This document shows, piece after piece, positions 54,866 to 62,824 of a stretch of DNA of 64,000 bases. This DNA is from G965250275 sp965250275 (GTDB taxonomy: Bacteria > Pseudomonadota > Alphaproteobacteria > Rhodobacterales > Rhodobacteraceae). Under the pieces are notes generated by a model that was not told the origin of the DNA, made no database searches, and saw nothing but the letters and a program-made list of their open reading frames with translations. The stretch covers positions 2,170,001 through 2,234,000 of the forward strand of contig OZ252297.1 in assembly GCA_965250275.1 (NCBI GenBank), in the 5' to 3' direction. How positions within the stretch are numbered: position 1 is the stretch's first letter; every line of letters begins with the position of its first letter. The position numbers were made by a program, and so were the translations under genes.

Positions 54866-56032
54866 ATGAACCAGATGGACTTTAATCGTCGCCAGCTCAT
54901 GGCGCTCATGGGATCGGCAGCGATTGCCGCAGGGCTGCCCAGAAGTGTCGCCGCTCAATCCGGGCCTTTGAAGTTCTGGGCACCGGGCATCGCACGCGTG
55001 GGTGAGCAGGATTGGTCGACCATGATGCAACAGGCGGATATCGAGATTGCCGCCATCGCAAAGAGCGCGCGCGCGGATGAATCCATTCAGAAGATGGTCG
55101 TTGGCGATGGCAACGCGCTTTATGACGCGATGACTGACAACGGCGGCGGAATGGAAGACGCATTGGCCGGGCAGGGCGCCATTGCCGAACTGGACGTGAC
55201 GCGTATCCCCAACTGGGCCAACATCGAAGAGCGGTATCTGGAAGGCGGCGAAGCGGCGGACACGATCCGCTACGAGGGCAAGGTCGTCGCGATCCCTTAT
55301 ATCTCCAATGCCGATACTCTGGCATTCAACCATGACGTCATTGGTGAGGAACTGAACACCTGGGAGGCGCTGTTTGACGAACAGTTCAAAGGTCGCGCAG
55401 CCATGCAGAACGACTTTGGCCCGACGCTGACCAACACCGCCATCTATCTAAAGCAATCCGGCAAGCAGGATATCGAAAACCCCTCGGATATGACTGAGGC
55501 GGAAGTGAAAGGTGTTTGCCAGTTCCTGATCGACAAGAAAAAGGCCGGGCAATTCCGGACCTTCTGGGACGGCTTCCAGAATGGTGTCGACCTTCTGGCC
55601 TCTGAAGAGGTGCTGGTGTCATCGTGCTGGGAACCCATTCAGATCGTGGCCAGCCGGCGCAGCGGAAAAGATATCCGCTATGGCACGATGAAAGAAGGTC
55701 ATCAGGCGTGGAACAACATCGTCATGCTGACCATGGGTGGCCAGGAGCGTGGCATGGACGAAGCGTTCTACAAACTCGCCAACCTGTATCTTTCGCCATG
55801 GTTCGGCGCACGAACGCTGGCCGGGCTGGGCTTTACACCCCAGATGAAAGGTGTGGTCGAATACGTCGAAGCCAATCCGAGTGACTTTGACGCTGACACC
55901 CGTGCGCAGATTGCCGAGCGACTGGCGCGCAAGCAGGAACGCCTCGCTGTTCCGGGCAACTCCTGGCAAAACGTATTCCCGACCAACATCCGGGCCTACC
56001 AGGATTGGTGGGCGCGGGTGCAGGCGGCCTGA
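54866..56032 (+). CDS. ABC transporter extracellular solute-binding protein (spermidine/putrescine type)
   Basis: A 388-residue periplasmic binding protein with a twin-arginine-like signal (NRRQLMALMGSAAIAAGLPRSVAAQS). Hinge-type features follow, including AIPYISNADTLAFNHDVIGEELNTWEALFDEQFKGRAAM, typical of PotD-like SBPs. ATG at 54866 follows GGTGA by about 6 bases. The ligand is unknown; in this context it would be the substrate of the catabolic enzymes. First gene of the rightward four-gene importer. Confidence 0.88.
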   Translation: MNQMDFNRRQLMALMGSAAIAAGLPRSVAAQSGPLKFWAPGIARVGEQDWSTMMQQADIEIAAIAKSARADESIQKMVVGDGNALYDAMTDNGGGMEDALAGQGAIAELDVTRIPNWANIEERYLEGGEAADTIRYEGKVVAIPYISNADTLAFNHDVIGEELNTWEALFDEQFKGRAAMQNDFGPTLTNTAIYLKQSGKQDIENPSDMTEAEVKGVCQFLIDKKKAGQFRTFWDGFQNGVDLLASEEVLVSSCWEPIQIVASRRSGKDIRYGTMKEGHQAWNNIVMLTMGGQERGMDEAFYKLANLYLSPWFGARTLAGLGFTPQMKGVVEYVEANPSDFDADTRAQIAERLARKQERLAVPGNSWQNVFPTNIRAYQDWWARVQAA

Positions 56033-56038
56033 CGCCTT

Positions 56039-56956
56039 ATGCCCACGGATGCAACATCGATGGATGCCGGCGGGGTCATTCCCGCCGGGTCCTACCGTCT
56101 GAGCCTGACGGAACGTTTGGGGCGATGGGTCTTTTACCTGCCCATTGCATTCATGCTGCTCTTCTTCGCGCTCCCCATGGCGTTGACCGTGGTGTTCAGC
56201 GTGTTTGAGCGCACAATGTTCTGGATGGAACCGGGCTTCAGTCTGCAGGCTTATGAGAACTTCTTCTTCTCGGCCCGACTCAAAAACTTTCTGTCTTCGA
56301 TGTACTACTCGGCGATTGCGGTCGTGATTTGTTTCGTCCTCGGATTCCCGATTGCGGTGTTTCTGCGCAAGTCGGTTCCGCAGGTCGCGCAGCACCGCGT
56401 TATCCTTCTGTTCATCCTGCCTTTTATGGTCTCCGAAATCATCCGCATCTTCGCGCTGCGTCCCGTGTTGCAACGCAATGGCCTTGTGAACACAACTCTG
56501 CAAAACCTTGGCGTGATTGATGAGCCCATCACCGCCCTGATCTATACCCATACCGGGGTGATCATTGGCGAGGTTTTGTCCTTTTTGCCCTTCATCGTCT
56601 TTGCGGGCTTTCTGGCGATGGAAGCTGTGCCGAAATACATCTTTGAGGTCTGTGAAGACCTTGGCGCTGGACCGGTTGCCCGCTTTCGCGACGTGATCCT
56701 GCCTCTGGCGGCCCCCGGCATCTTCGCTGGCTGTGTCTTCATCTTCGTGAACGGCATCGGCGTTGCGTTGTTGCCCAACATCCTCGGCGGGCCGGGTGCG
56801 GTAAATGCCGGGCTCATAGCAACGCAAGCGATCACCGCGCTGGACTTCCCGCTGGCGATGGCTGTCTCGGCCATCATGATGGCGACGCTCATGTCGCTTC
56901 TCTACATCGGACACCGGATTTTCGATCTGACGAAAATCCTGGCGCCCATCAATTGA
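56039..56956 (+). CDS. ABC transporter permease (PotB/PotH-like)
   Basis: A 305-residue membrane permease with six hydrophobic segments and the cytoplasmic EAA loop in EVCEDLGAGPVARFRDVILPLAAPGIFAG, a standard binding-protein-dependent transport motif. Starts 6 bases after the binding-protein stop. Confidence 0.9.
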   Translation: MPTDATSMDAGGVIPAGSYRLSLTERLGRWVFYLPIAFMLLFFALPMALTVVFSVFERTMFWMEPGFSLQAYENFFFSARLKNFLSSMYYSAIAVVICFVLGFPIAVFLRKSVPQVAQHRVILLFILPFMVSEIIRIFALRPVLQRNGLVNTTLQNLGVIDEPITALIYTHTGVIIGEVLSFLPFIVFAGFLAMEAVPKYIFEVCEDLGAGPVARFRDVILPLAAPGIFAGCVFIFVNGIGVALLPNILGGPGAVNAGLIATQAITALDFPLAMAVSAIMMATLMSLLYIGHRIFDLTKILAPIN

Positions 56957-56966
56957 GGGGCATGAC

Positions 56967-57854
56967 ATGAACGACTACGACAATATCTGGCTGCATCGCG
57001 CGAAATGGGCCTACCTGCTGCTGATCGTCGTCACGTTGATGACCCCGGTCTTTTACGTGATGTACATCTCTTTCAACGCCAACGGGTTTGGCGCGGCGGA
57101 GTATCTATTCACCTGGAAATGGTATGGTCTGATTTTTTCGGACCAGCTGTTGATGCAGGCCTTGCGCTGGACCATGACCCTGGCGGTCATGACGATGATC
57201 GTCACGGTGCCCTTCGCGCTGCTGGCCGCAAAGCTCTACAAAGAGGCAGGATCAAAGCTGCTCATCGTATTCCTGATGTTGGCGCCATTGTTCGTGGCGC
57301 CGGACATCCTGGGCTCTGCGCTGCTCGTCTTCTTCAAAAGCCTGAACGGGACCTTCAAGTCGATGGGCGATGCGCTGGGCACGTCTATGTTCGACAGCTG
57401 GTTCCGCTTGAGCTTCCTGACCGCATGGATTGGCCTTGTCATCTATACCATTCCGTATGCGTTCATCGTGATCCTGATCACGATGGGGCGGTATCACCCG
57501 GAACAAACCGAAGCCGCCCGCGCCTGTGGCGCAAGCGGTTGGCGCGCGTTCTGGGACATTGAGTTTCCGCAGATTCGTGCTGGCGTGTTCAGCGCGTGTT
57601 CGTTCACGGTCATTCTGTGCTTCAACGAGTACACGCGTACCAGTCTGCTCAAGGGCGGTTTTGACACGTTCACCACGGTGCTGATCAGCCAGATGCTGAA
57701 TGAAGGCATGTCCGAGCAATCCTATGCCATGTCGAGTTTCATGGCTTTCGTCGCCATCGCTGTCATCGGTGGCATCATCATCTACACCATGATCCGGGCC
57801 GAAGCGCTGGCGCGCGAAGCCCGGGCAAAAGCAGAACCAGTGATGTCGACATGA
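56967..57854 (+). CDS. ABC transporter permease (PotC/PotI-like)
   Basis: A 295-residue second permease with six hydrophobic segments and the EAA loop in EAARACGASGWRAFWDIEFPQIRAGVFS. It pairs with the preceding permease. Its last codons overlap the ATPase ATG by 4 bases. Confidence 0.9.
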   Translation: MNDYDNIWLHRAKWAYLLLIVVTLMTPVFYVMYISFNANGFGAAEYLFTWKWYGLIFSDQLLMQALRWTMTLAVMTMIVTVPFALLAAKLYKEAGSKLLIVFLMLAPLFVAPDILGSALLVFFKSLNGTFKSMGDALGTSMFDSWFRLSFLTAWIGLVIYTIPYAFIVILITMGRYHPEQTEAARACGASGWRAFWDIEFPQIRAGVFSACSFTVILCFNEYTRTSLLKGGFDTFTTVLISQMLNEGMSEQSYAMSSFMAFVAIAVIGGIIIYTMIRAEALAREARAKAEPVMST

Positions 57855-58972
57855 ACGCTTTGGGAAACATCAATATGACTTCGACCAAGCCTGCCGCCGT
57901 GGAAGCCCGTGGTCTGGCGAAACACTATGGGTCGGTTGTGGCCCTGGAGGATGTGAACATCACGATCGGGGCAGGGGAGTACTTTGTCCTGCTTGGACCC
58001 AGCGGCGGCGGCAAAACCACGCTCCTGCGCACAATCGGCGGGTTTCACAAACCGACCAAAGGCTCTGTTCTTTTGCACGGCCGGGACGTCAGTCATCTGC
58101 CTCCGGACAAGCGCCCGACCTCTATGGTCTTCCAGTCCTACGCACTGTTCCCGCATATGACAGTGCTGCAGAATGTCGGCTATGGTTTGAAGGTGGCCGG
58201 TGCGTCGAAACGAGAGAACCAGGAAAAGAGCGCCGCGGCGCTGGAACTGGTCGGCCTGACCGGTTTTGCCGACCGCAAGCCGCATGAACTGTCCGGCGGC
58301 CAGCAGCAGCGCGTCCAGCTGGCGCGGGCCATGGTGCTGGAGCGCGACATTTTGCTTCTGGATGAACCTCTCGCGGCGCTGGATGCGCAACTGCGCAAGG
58401 ATATGTGCCTTGAGCTAAAGCACCTGCAGGAGAAGGTGGGCATCACGTTCATCCATGTGACACATAACCAAGAAGAGGCGATGACAGTCGCGGACCGCAT
58501 CGCGCTCATCGCCAATGGCCATCTGATCGAGCATGGCTATGCACGTGACATCTACCGTGCGCCGGAGAAATCGTTCACTGCTGGTTTTCTCGGCGAAAAC
58601 AATATGATGTCGGGGAAAGTCACACAAGTTGACGGCTCGGATGTCACGGTCGATGTCGCCGGCACGGGTCTGGCCGTTGATCGTCGGGGTCAATCCGTGG
58701 CCGTCGGTGATGCGGTGACCGTCTCGGTCCGGTCTGAACTGACCCGCATGGCACTCGGCGACGGTGCAGGTTTGGCGCAACCAGGTTATGCACTGGAAGC
58801 CACCTATCGCGAGGCGGTCTATCTCGGACTGACCACATCGTTTCTGGCGGATGCCGGCACAGGTCATGACATCGTCTCCCGCGTCGTTGAGGACCTCGAA
58901 CTGAGCCCGCAAAAGGATCAGCCCGTAACGATGTATTGGCGTCCGGGCGATCTGCGTTTGCACACAAGCTGA
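57851..58972 (+). CDS. ABC transporter ATP-binding protein (PotA-like)
   Basis: A 373-residue ATPase: Walker A GPSGGGKTTLLR, Q-loop SMVFQSYALFPH, signature LSGGQQQRVQLARA, Walker B ILLLDEPLAALD, H-loop THNQEEAM, and a C-terminal TOBE-like domain from about residue 265. It energises the preceding permeases. The overlap by ATGA indicates co-translation. Confidence 0.93.
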   Translation: MNALGNINMTSTKPAAVEARGLAKHYGSVVALEDVNITIGAGEYFVLLGPSGGGKTTLLRTIGGFHKPTKGSVLLHGRDVSHLPPDKRPTSMVFQSYALFPHMTVLQNVGYGLKVAGASKRENQEKSAAALELVGLTGFADRKPHELSGGQQQRVQLARAMVLERDILLLDEPLAALDAQLRKDMCLELKHLQEKVGITFIHVTHNQEEAMTVADRIALIANGHLIEHGYARDIYRAPEKSFTAGFLGENNMMSGKVTQVDGSDVTVDVAGTGLAVDRRGQSVAVGDAVTVSVRSELTRMALGDGAGLAQPGYALEATYREAVYLGLTTSFLADAGTGHDIVSRVVEDLELSPQKDQPVTMYWRPGDLRLHTS

Positions 58973-58997
58973 CCTCAAAGACGGACAGAAACACCTC

Positions 58998-59915
58998 ATG
59001 TGGCCCAACCCCCGTGTTCCCTATGAATTAGCTTCGCACCGCCGCAGGCTGGAGCCCCTGAACGGCAAACCGCTGATCGTTCACCTGGTGATGAACATCG
59101 AGTACTGGCCGTTTGACAGGCCGATGCCGCGTGGGATTATCCCGGCGCCGCATGGCGCGACCCCTGCGCCACCTGATGTGCCGAATTACTCCTGGGTGGA
59201 GTACGGCATGCGCGTTGGTATGCCCCGAATCTTGAAGATGACGCAGGATCGTGGACTGCCAGTGTCTGCCTTCATGAACGCGCAGGTCTGCGACGTGTAT
59301 CCGACCTTGACCTCCGCCGTGATCGATGCCGGCTGGGAGTTGGTAGGACATGGTTGGTTTCAGCAATCGCTGAAACAGGCCGAGGACGAAGCCGCTGTGG
59401 TTCGCCAAAGCCTTGATCGGCTGGAGGCTGCATCCGGCAAGAAGGCCCGCGCGTGGCTGGGACCCGGACTGGGTGAAACGAATGACACGGTCGACATACT
59501 GAAGGCTGAAGGCATTGAGTTCCTGCATGATTGGGTGCTGGACGATCTGCCGGTCTGGCTGCGCACGAAAAACGGACCGATGGTGGGGCTGCCTTATACG
59601 TTCGAACTGAACGATGTGCCGATTTACGCCATCCAGCAAAGCACCAGCGAAGAGATGTTGTCGCGACTCAAAGCGACAGTTTCGATCTATGAACGAGAGT
59701 TGGATCAGAACCCGCGCGTGATCACGCTGGCCCTGCACCCGCATATCATCGGGGTGCCGCATATCGCATACTACTTTGAACAGGCACTCGACCTGCTCAT
59801 GGCCCGCGATGACACCGTGTTCGTCACGTCCAGCACAATGGGCGACTGGTTCGTCAAAGCGGATGGCACAAATGGCGCTGATGTTGCCGACTTTGACGAC
59901 GGCCCACCATCATGA
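58998..59915 (+). CDS. polysaccharide deacetylase-family hydrolase (PuuE/imidase-like)
   Basis: A 305-residue NodB-fold protein of the group lacking the canonical TFDD metal motif (here LVMNIEYWPF). It has GHGWFQQSLKQ, and a C-terminal ALHPHIIGVPHIAYYFEQAL like PuuE (allantoinase) and the cyclic-imide-hydrolase relatives. Those act on amide or imide rings instead of sugars. Its place inside a catabolic operon, not a glycan locus, supports that reading. It overlaps the CoA-transferase start by 4 bases. Confidence 0.78.
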   Translation: MWPNPRVPYELASHRRRLEPLNGKPLIVHLVMNIEYWPFDRPMPRGIIPAPHGATPAPPDVPNYSWVEYGMRVGMPRILKMTQDRGLPVSAFMNAQVCDVYPTLTSAVIDAGWELVGHGWFQQSLKQAEDEAAVVRQSLDRLEAASGKKARAWLGPGLGETNDTVDILKAEGIEFLHDWVLDDLPVWLRTKNGPMVGLPYTFELNDVPIYAIQQSTSEEMLSRLKATVSIYERELDQNPRVITLALHPHIIGVPHIAYYFEQALDLLMARDDTVFVTSSTMGDWFVKADGTNGADVADFDDGPPS

Positions 59916-61105
59916 GTGCGTCTGAACCCTCCACGGCCCTAAAGGGTCTACGTGTCCTCGATTTGACGCGCGTGCGCGCCGGTCCGCAATGCTGCCGGGT
60001 GTTGGCCGATTTTGGTGCAGACGTCGTCAAGATCGATGCGCCGGAAGGAATGGACGCAAATGCAGGTGTCAGTGGCAGTCGTCACGGGTACGACATGCTG
60101 AATTTGCACCGCAACAAGCGCTCGATCACACTCAATCTGAAACATCCCGAAGGCCGGGCGTTGCTGCTGGAAATGGTTCAGCAGGCCGATGTTGTGGTCG
60201 AAAACTTTCGGCCCGGCGTGAAGACGCGCCTGGGCATCGACTATGATGCGCTCGCTGCTGTGAACCCACGCATTATCCTTGCCTCGATTTCCGGTTTTGG
60301 ACAGGACGGCGCCTACGAGAACAAGGCGGGCTTCGATCAGATAGCGCAGGGGATGGGCGGATTGATGAGCGTCACAGGTTTTGCCGGCAATGCGCCCACG
60401 CGGGCTGGAACGGCGGTGGCGGACCTGTCAGCGGGCCTCTATGCGGCAACAGGCATTCTGGTGGCGCTGGCCGAGCGTGCGCAGTCCGGCAAAGGGCAGT
60501 GGGTCCAGACATCCTTGCTGCAGGCCCAAATCGCGCTCATGGATTTCCAGGCGGCGCGCTATCTGGTGGACGGTGATGTCCCCGATCAGGCTGGCAATGA
60601 TCACCCTACGGTCACGCCGATGGGTGTGGTGGCCACTAAAGATGGTCACATCAATCTGGGTGTTGGCGGGGATGGGCAATGGCGCGCCCTATGCGACGCG
60701 CTGGGGCGACCGGAATGGGGCGGCGATCCGGCCTATGCAACCATGGATGCGCGAACCGCACGGCGCGACGAGATATGGGATTTGTTGCGGCCGCTCTTCG
60801 CCGAGAAAACCAGTGCTGAATGGATCGAGGTGCTAGACGCACATGGGGTTCCGGCTGGTCCGATTTACCGGATGGACGAGGTTTTTGAAGATCCGCAGGT
60901 GGAACATCTGGGCATGGCGCAATCCGTCACGCACCCCGTCCGCGGAGAGGTGCGCCTGGTCGCACAGCCGGTTGACCTGTCGCGCACGCCTGCCGCGATT
61001 GTCACCGCGTCCCCGGATGCGGGAGAACACACCGACGATGTGCTGTCCGAGTTTGGCATCGCCGCTGAACGGATTGCCGCGCTGCGCGCCGCTGGCGCGA
61101 TCTGA
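59912..61105 (+). CDS. CaiB/BaiF family CoA-transferase
   Basis: A 397-residue type III CoA-transferase. N-terminal LKGLRVLDLTRVRAGPQCCRVLADFGADVVKIDAPEGMD and the catalytic Asp at about residue 171 in VADLSAGLYAATG mark the family. It moves CoA between a donor such as succinyl-CoA and a carboxylic acid. In the itaconate pathway the first step uses a CoA-transferase, which matches the hydratase and lyase in this cluster. Confidence 0.9.
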   Translation: MSASEPSTALKGLRVLDLTRVRAGPQCCRVLADFGADVVKIDAPEGMDANAGVSGSRHGYDMLNLHRNKRSITLNLKHPEGRALLLEMVQQADVVVENFRPGVKTRLGIDYDALAAVNPRIILASISGFGQDGAYENKAGFDQIAQGMGGLMSVTGFAGNAPTRAGTAVADLSAGLYAATGILVALAERAQSGKGQWVQTSLLQAQIALMDFQAARYLVDGDVPDQAGNDHPTVTPMGVVATKDGHINLGVGGDGQWRALCDALGRPEWGGDPAYATMDARTARRDEIWDLLRPLFAEKTSAEWIEVLDAHGVPAGPIYRMDEVFEDPQVEHLGMAQSVTHPVRGEVRLVAQPVDLSRTPAAIVTASPDAGEHTDDVLSEFGIAAERIAALRAAGAI

Positions 61106-61123
61106 GAGTAACAGGAAGACAAC

Positions 61124-62314
61124 ATGAACATGATCGACATGGACAACATATCGATCCCGGCCACCGACGATTGGGCCGAGATCCGCGACGGCGTAGGACG
61201 GCTGTGTGAAGAGTTCCCAAATGAGTACTGGCTGAAGCTGGACAAGGCAGACAGCTATCCCACAGATTTTGTCCGCACGCTTACGGACTCAGGCTTTCTG
61301 GGCGCCCTCATTCCGGAAGAGTACGGCGGGTCAGGCTTGCCGCTCAGCGCGGCGGGGGTCGTTCTTGAAACCATTCACGAACGCGGCTGCAACGCCGCGG
61401 CCTGTCATGCCCAAATGTACACGATGGGAACCGTTCTGAAGTACGGTTCTGCCGAGCAAAAGCAGCGATACCTGCCTGGCATTGCGCGTGGTGACTTGCG
61501 GCTTCAAGCCTTTGGTGTGACCGAGCCCACGACCGGCAGCGACACAACCCAGTTGAAGACCCGGGCCGAACGCACAGAAAGCGGCAGCTACATCGTGAAC
61601 GGTCAGAAGGTCTGGACCAGCCGAGCGTTTGAATCGGATCTGATGCTTCTGCTGGCCCGCACCACACCCGCCGCGGATGTGGCCAAGCGATCGGACGGGA
61701 TGTCGGTGTTTTTGCTGGACATGCGCGACGCGCTCGGCAACGGGCTTGAGTTGCAGAAGATCGACGCGATGATCAACCACAACACCTGCGAGGTGTTCAT
61801 CGACAACCTTGAAATTCCGCGCGACACCCTGGTCGGCGAAGAGGGGAAAGGCTTTCGCTACATCGTCGACAGCATGAATGCCGAACGCATCCTGATCGCC
61901 TATGAATGCATCGGGGATGCCAAGTTCTTCATCCGCAAGGCGGTGGAATACGCCAATGAGCGCAAGGTGTTTGGAGCGCCGATTGGTGCCAATCAGGGCA
62001 TTCAGTTCCCGATCGCCAAGGCCTATGCCGACGCGCAGGCGGCCGAGCTGATGGTGCGGAAGGCCGCAGCCATGTTCGATGCCGGTCACAAGGCCGCAGC
62101 CGAGGCCAACATGGCCAAGATGCTGGCGGCGGATGCGTCCTGGCAGGCGGCCGAAGTCTGTATGCAGGTGTTCGGGGGATTTGCCTTTGCGCGGGAATAC
62201 GGGATCGAGCGCAAATGGCGCGAAGCGCGCCTGTATCAGACCGCACCCATCTCAAAGAACATGATCCTCGGCTATGTCGGTCAACACGTGCTGGGCCTGC
62301 CGCGCAGTTATTGA
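61124..62314 (+). CDS. acyl-CoA dehydrogenase
   Basis: A 396-residue FAD-dependent acyl-CoA dehydrogenase. Typical segments: FGVTEPTTGSDTTQLKTRAER, VNGQKVWTSRAFESDLMLLLART, and the C-terminal QVFGGFAFAREYGIERKWREARLYQTAP. It introduces an alpha,beta double bond into an acyl-CoA. Last gene of the rightward operon, 18 bases after the CoA-transferase. Substrate unknown. Confidence 0.9.
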   Translation: MNMIDMDNISIPATDDWAEIRDGVGRLCEEFPNEYWLKLDKADSYPTDFVRTLTDSGFLGALIPEEYGGSGLPLSAAGVVLETIHERGCNAAACHAQMYTMGTVLKYGSAEQKQRYLPGIARGDLRLQAFGVTEPTTGSDTTQLKTRAERTESGSYIVNGQKVWTSRAFESDLMLLLARTTPAADVAKRSDGMSVFLLDMRDALGNGLELQKIDAMINHNTCEVFIDNLEIPRDTLVGEEGKGFRYIVDSMNAERILIAYECIGDAKFFIRKAVEYANERKVFGAPIGANQGIQFPIAKAYADAQAAELMVRKAAAMFDAGHKAAAEANMAKMLAADASWQAAEVCMQVFGGFAFAREYGIERKWREARLYQTAPISKNMILGYVGQHVLGLPRSY

Positions 62315-62560
62315 GTGGGGGGTAGAAAGTGCTAGTGGCCCAAAACCGGAAGAATGGCTCGCTGGTTTCAACTGCTTTTTTGCAATCGTGACCGGCAGAA
62401 ATTCACCCGGTCCTCAGAATGGGTTCCGTCTTCCCCGAGGTGGATCGATCTGGAAGCGTGAAGAGAGGCGCCTGGTCCCATGCGTGCGCCCATTTTATCA
62501 TCCAAGACTCTGAAATTGTAAGGAAAAGAACTCTGGATAAAGTAGCGGTTCTAATGCCAA
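62315..62560. other. intergenic stretch after the catabolic operon
   Basis: About 245 bases without a supported gene between the acyl-CoA dehydrogenase stop and the terminator region. No hairpin with T-run for the rightward operon was seen here. Base composition drops toward AT at its right end. Confidence 0.4.
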
Positions 62561-62600
62561 AAACCAAAAGAAAAGGGCCTAGCGAAACCTCGCTAAGCCC
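62561..62600 (-). terminator. leftward rho-independent terminator
   Basis: On the minus strand an 11-bp stem (GGGCTTAGCGA with TCGCTAGGCCC, one mismatch) closes a GGTT loop and is followed by TTTTCTTTTGG. It would end transcription coming from the right, including the reverse transcriptase gene, or a tRNA gene that once lay next to it. Confidence 0.8.
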
Positions 62601-62642
62601 GTGAAACTTTTGGGCTCCGGCGGTAGGAAGCAGCGAGGTTTC
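62584..62642. repeat. 11-bp inverted repeat around the tRNA-like fragment
   Basis: GAAACCTCGCT at 62584-62594 and its reverse complement AGCGAGGTTTC at 62632-62642 flank the tRNA fragment. The left arm overlaps the terminator stem. Possibly a recombinase arm site or chance. Confidence 0.35.
62613..62627 (-). other. tRNA 3'-end fragment, candidate integration (att) site
   Basis: Minus-strand CCTACCGCCGGAGCC. From memory this matches the last T-stem strand, acceptor strand and discriminator of tRNA-Asn in Roseobacter genomes. The match stops after 15 bases; no T loop or anticodon arm follows. Placed directly before a terminator, it looks like the 3' part of a split or duplicated tRNA gene left by an integrative element. 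No alignment was run. Confidence 0.55.
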
Positions 62643-62824
62643 AGGGTGTCTAAAAAATCGATTTAAAACAGACTGATAGGCTCTTTTTGTGGGCCGTCCG
62701 GAAAGAAAATGTGTGTCGTGACAGCCACGCTTTGTGTGTCGCAAAGGTTGCTGGTCTCGAAAGGCCGCCAGTGCTCTCGACACGGAGCGACGGCGATGTG
62801 CACTTCAAGCTAACATCGAACTGC
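62628..62824. other. 3' flank of the reverse transcriptase gene
   Basis: About 200 bases between the tRNA-like fragment and the RT stop. Overlapping frames here (62650-62976 minus and 62687-62986 plus) are out of frame with the RT and have no family resemblance. A structured non-coding RNA could exist here, but I cannot show one. Confidence 0.35.

Noticed and set aside
55619..56968. A 449-codon minus-strand open frame
   Set aside because: It lies antisense to the binding protein and permease genes, is charged low-complexity sequence, and is typical of high-GC shadow frames.
62613..62627. A complete tRNA gene at the right end
   Set aside because: Only 15 bases match a tRNA 3' end. No D or anticodon arm follows, so it is reported as a fragment.
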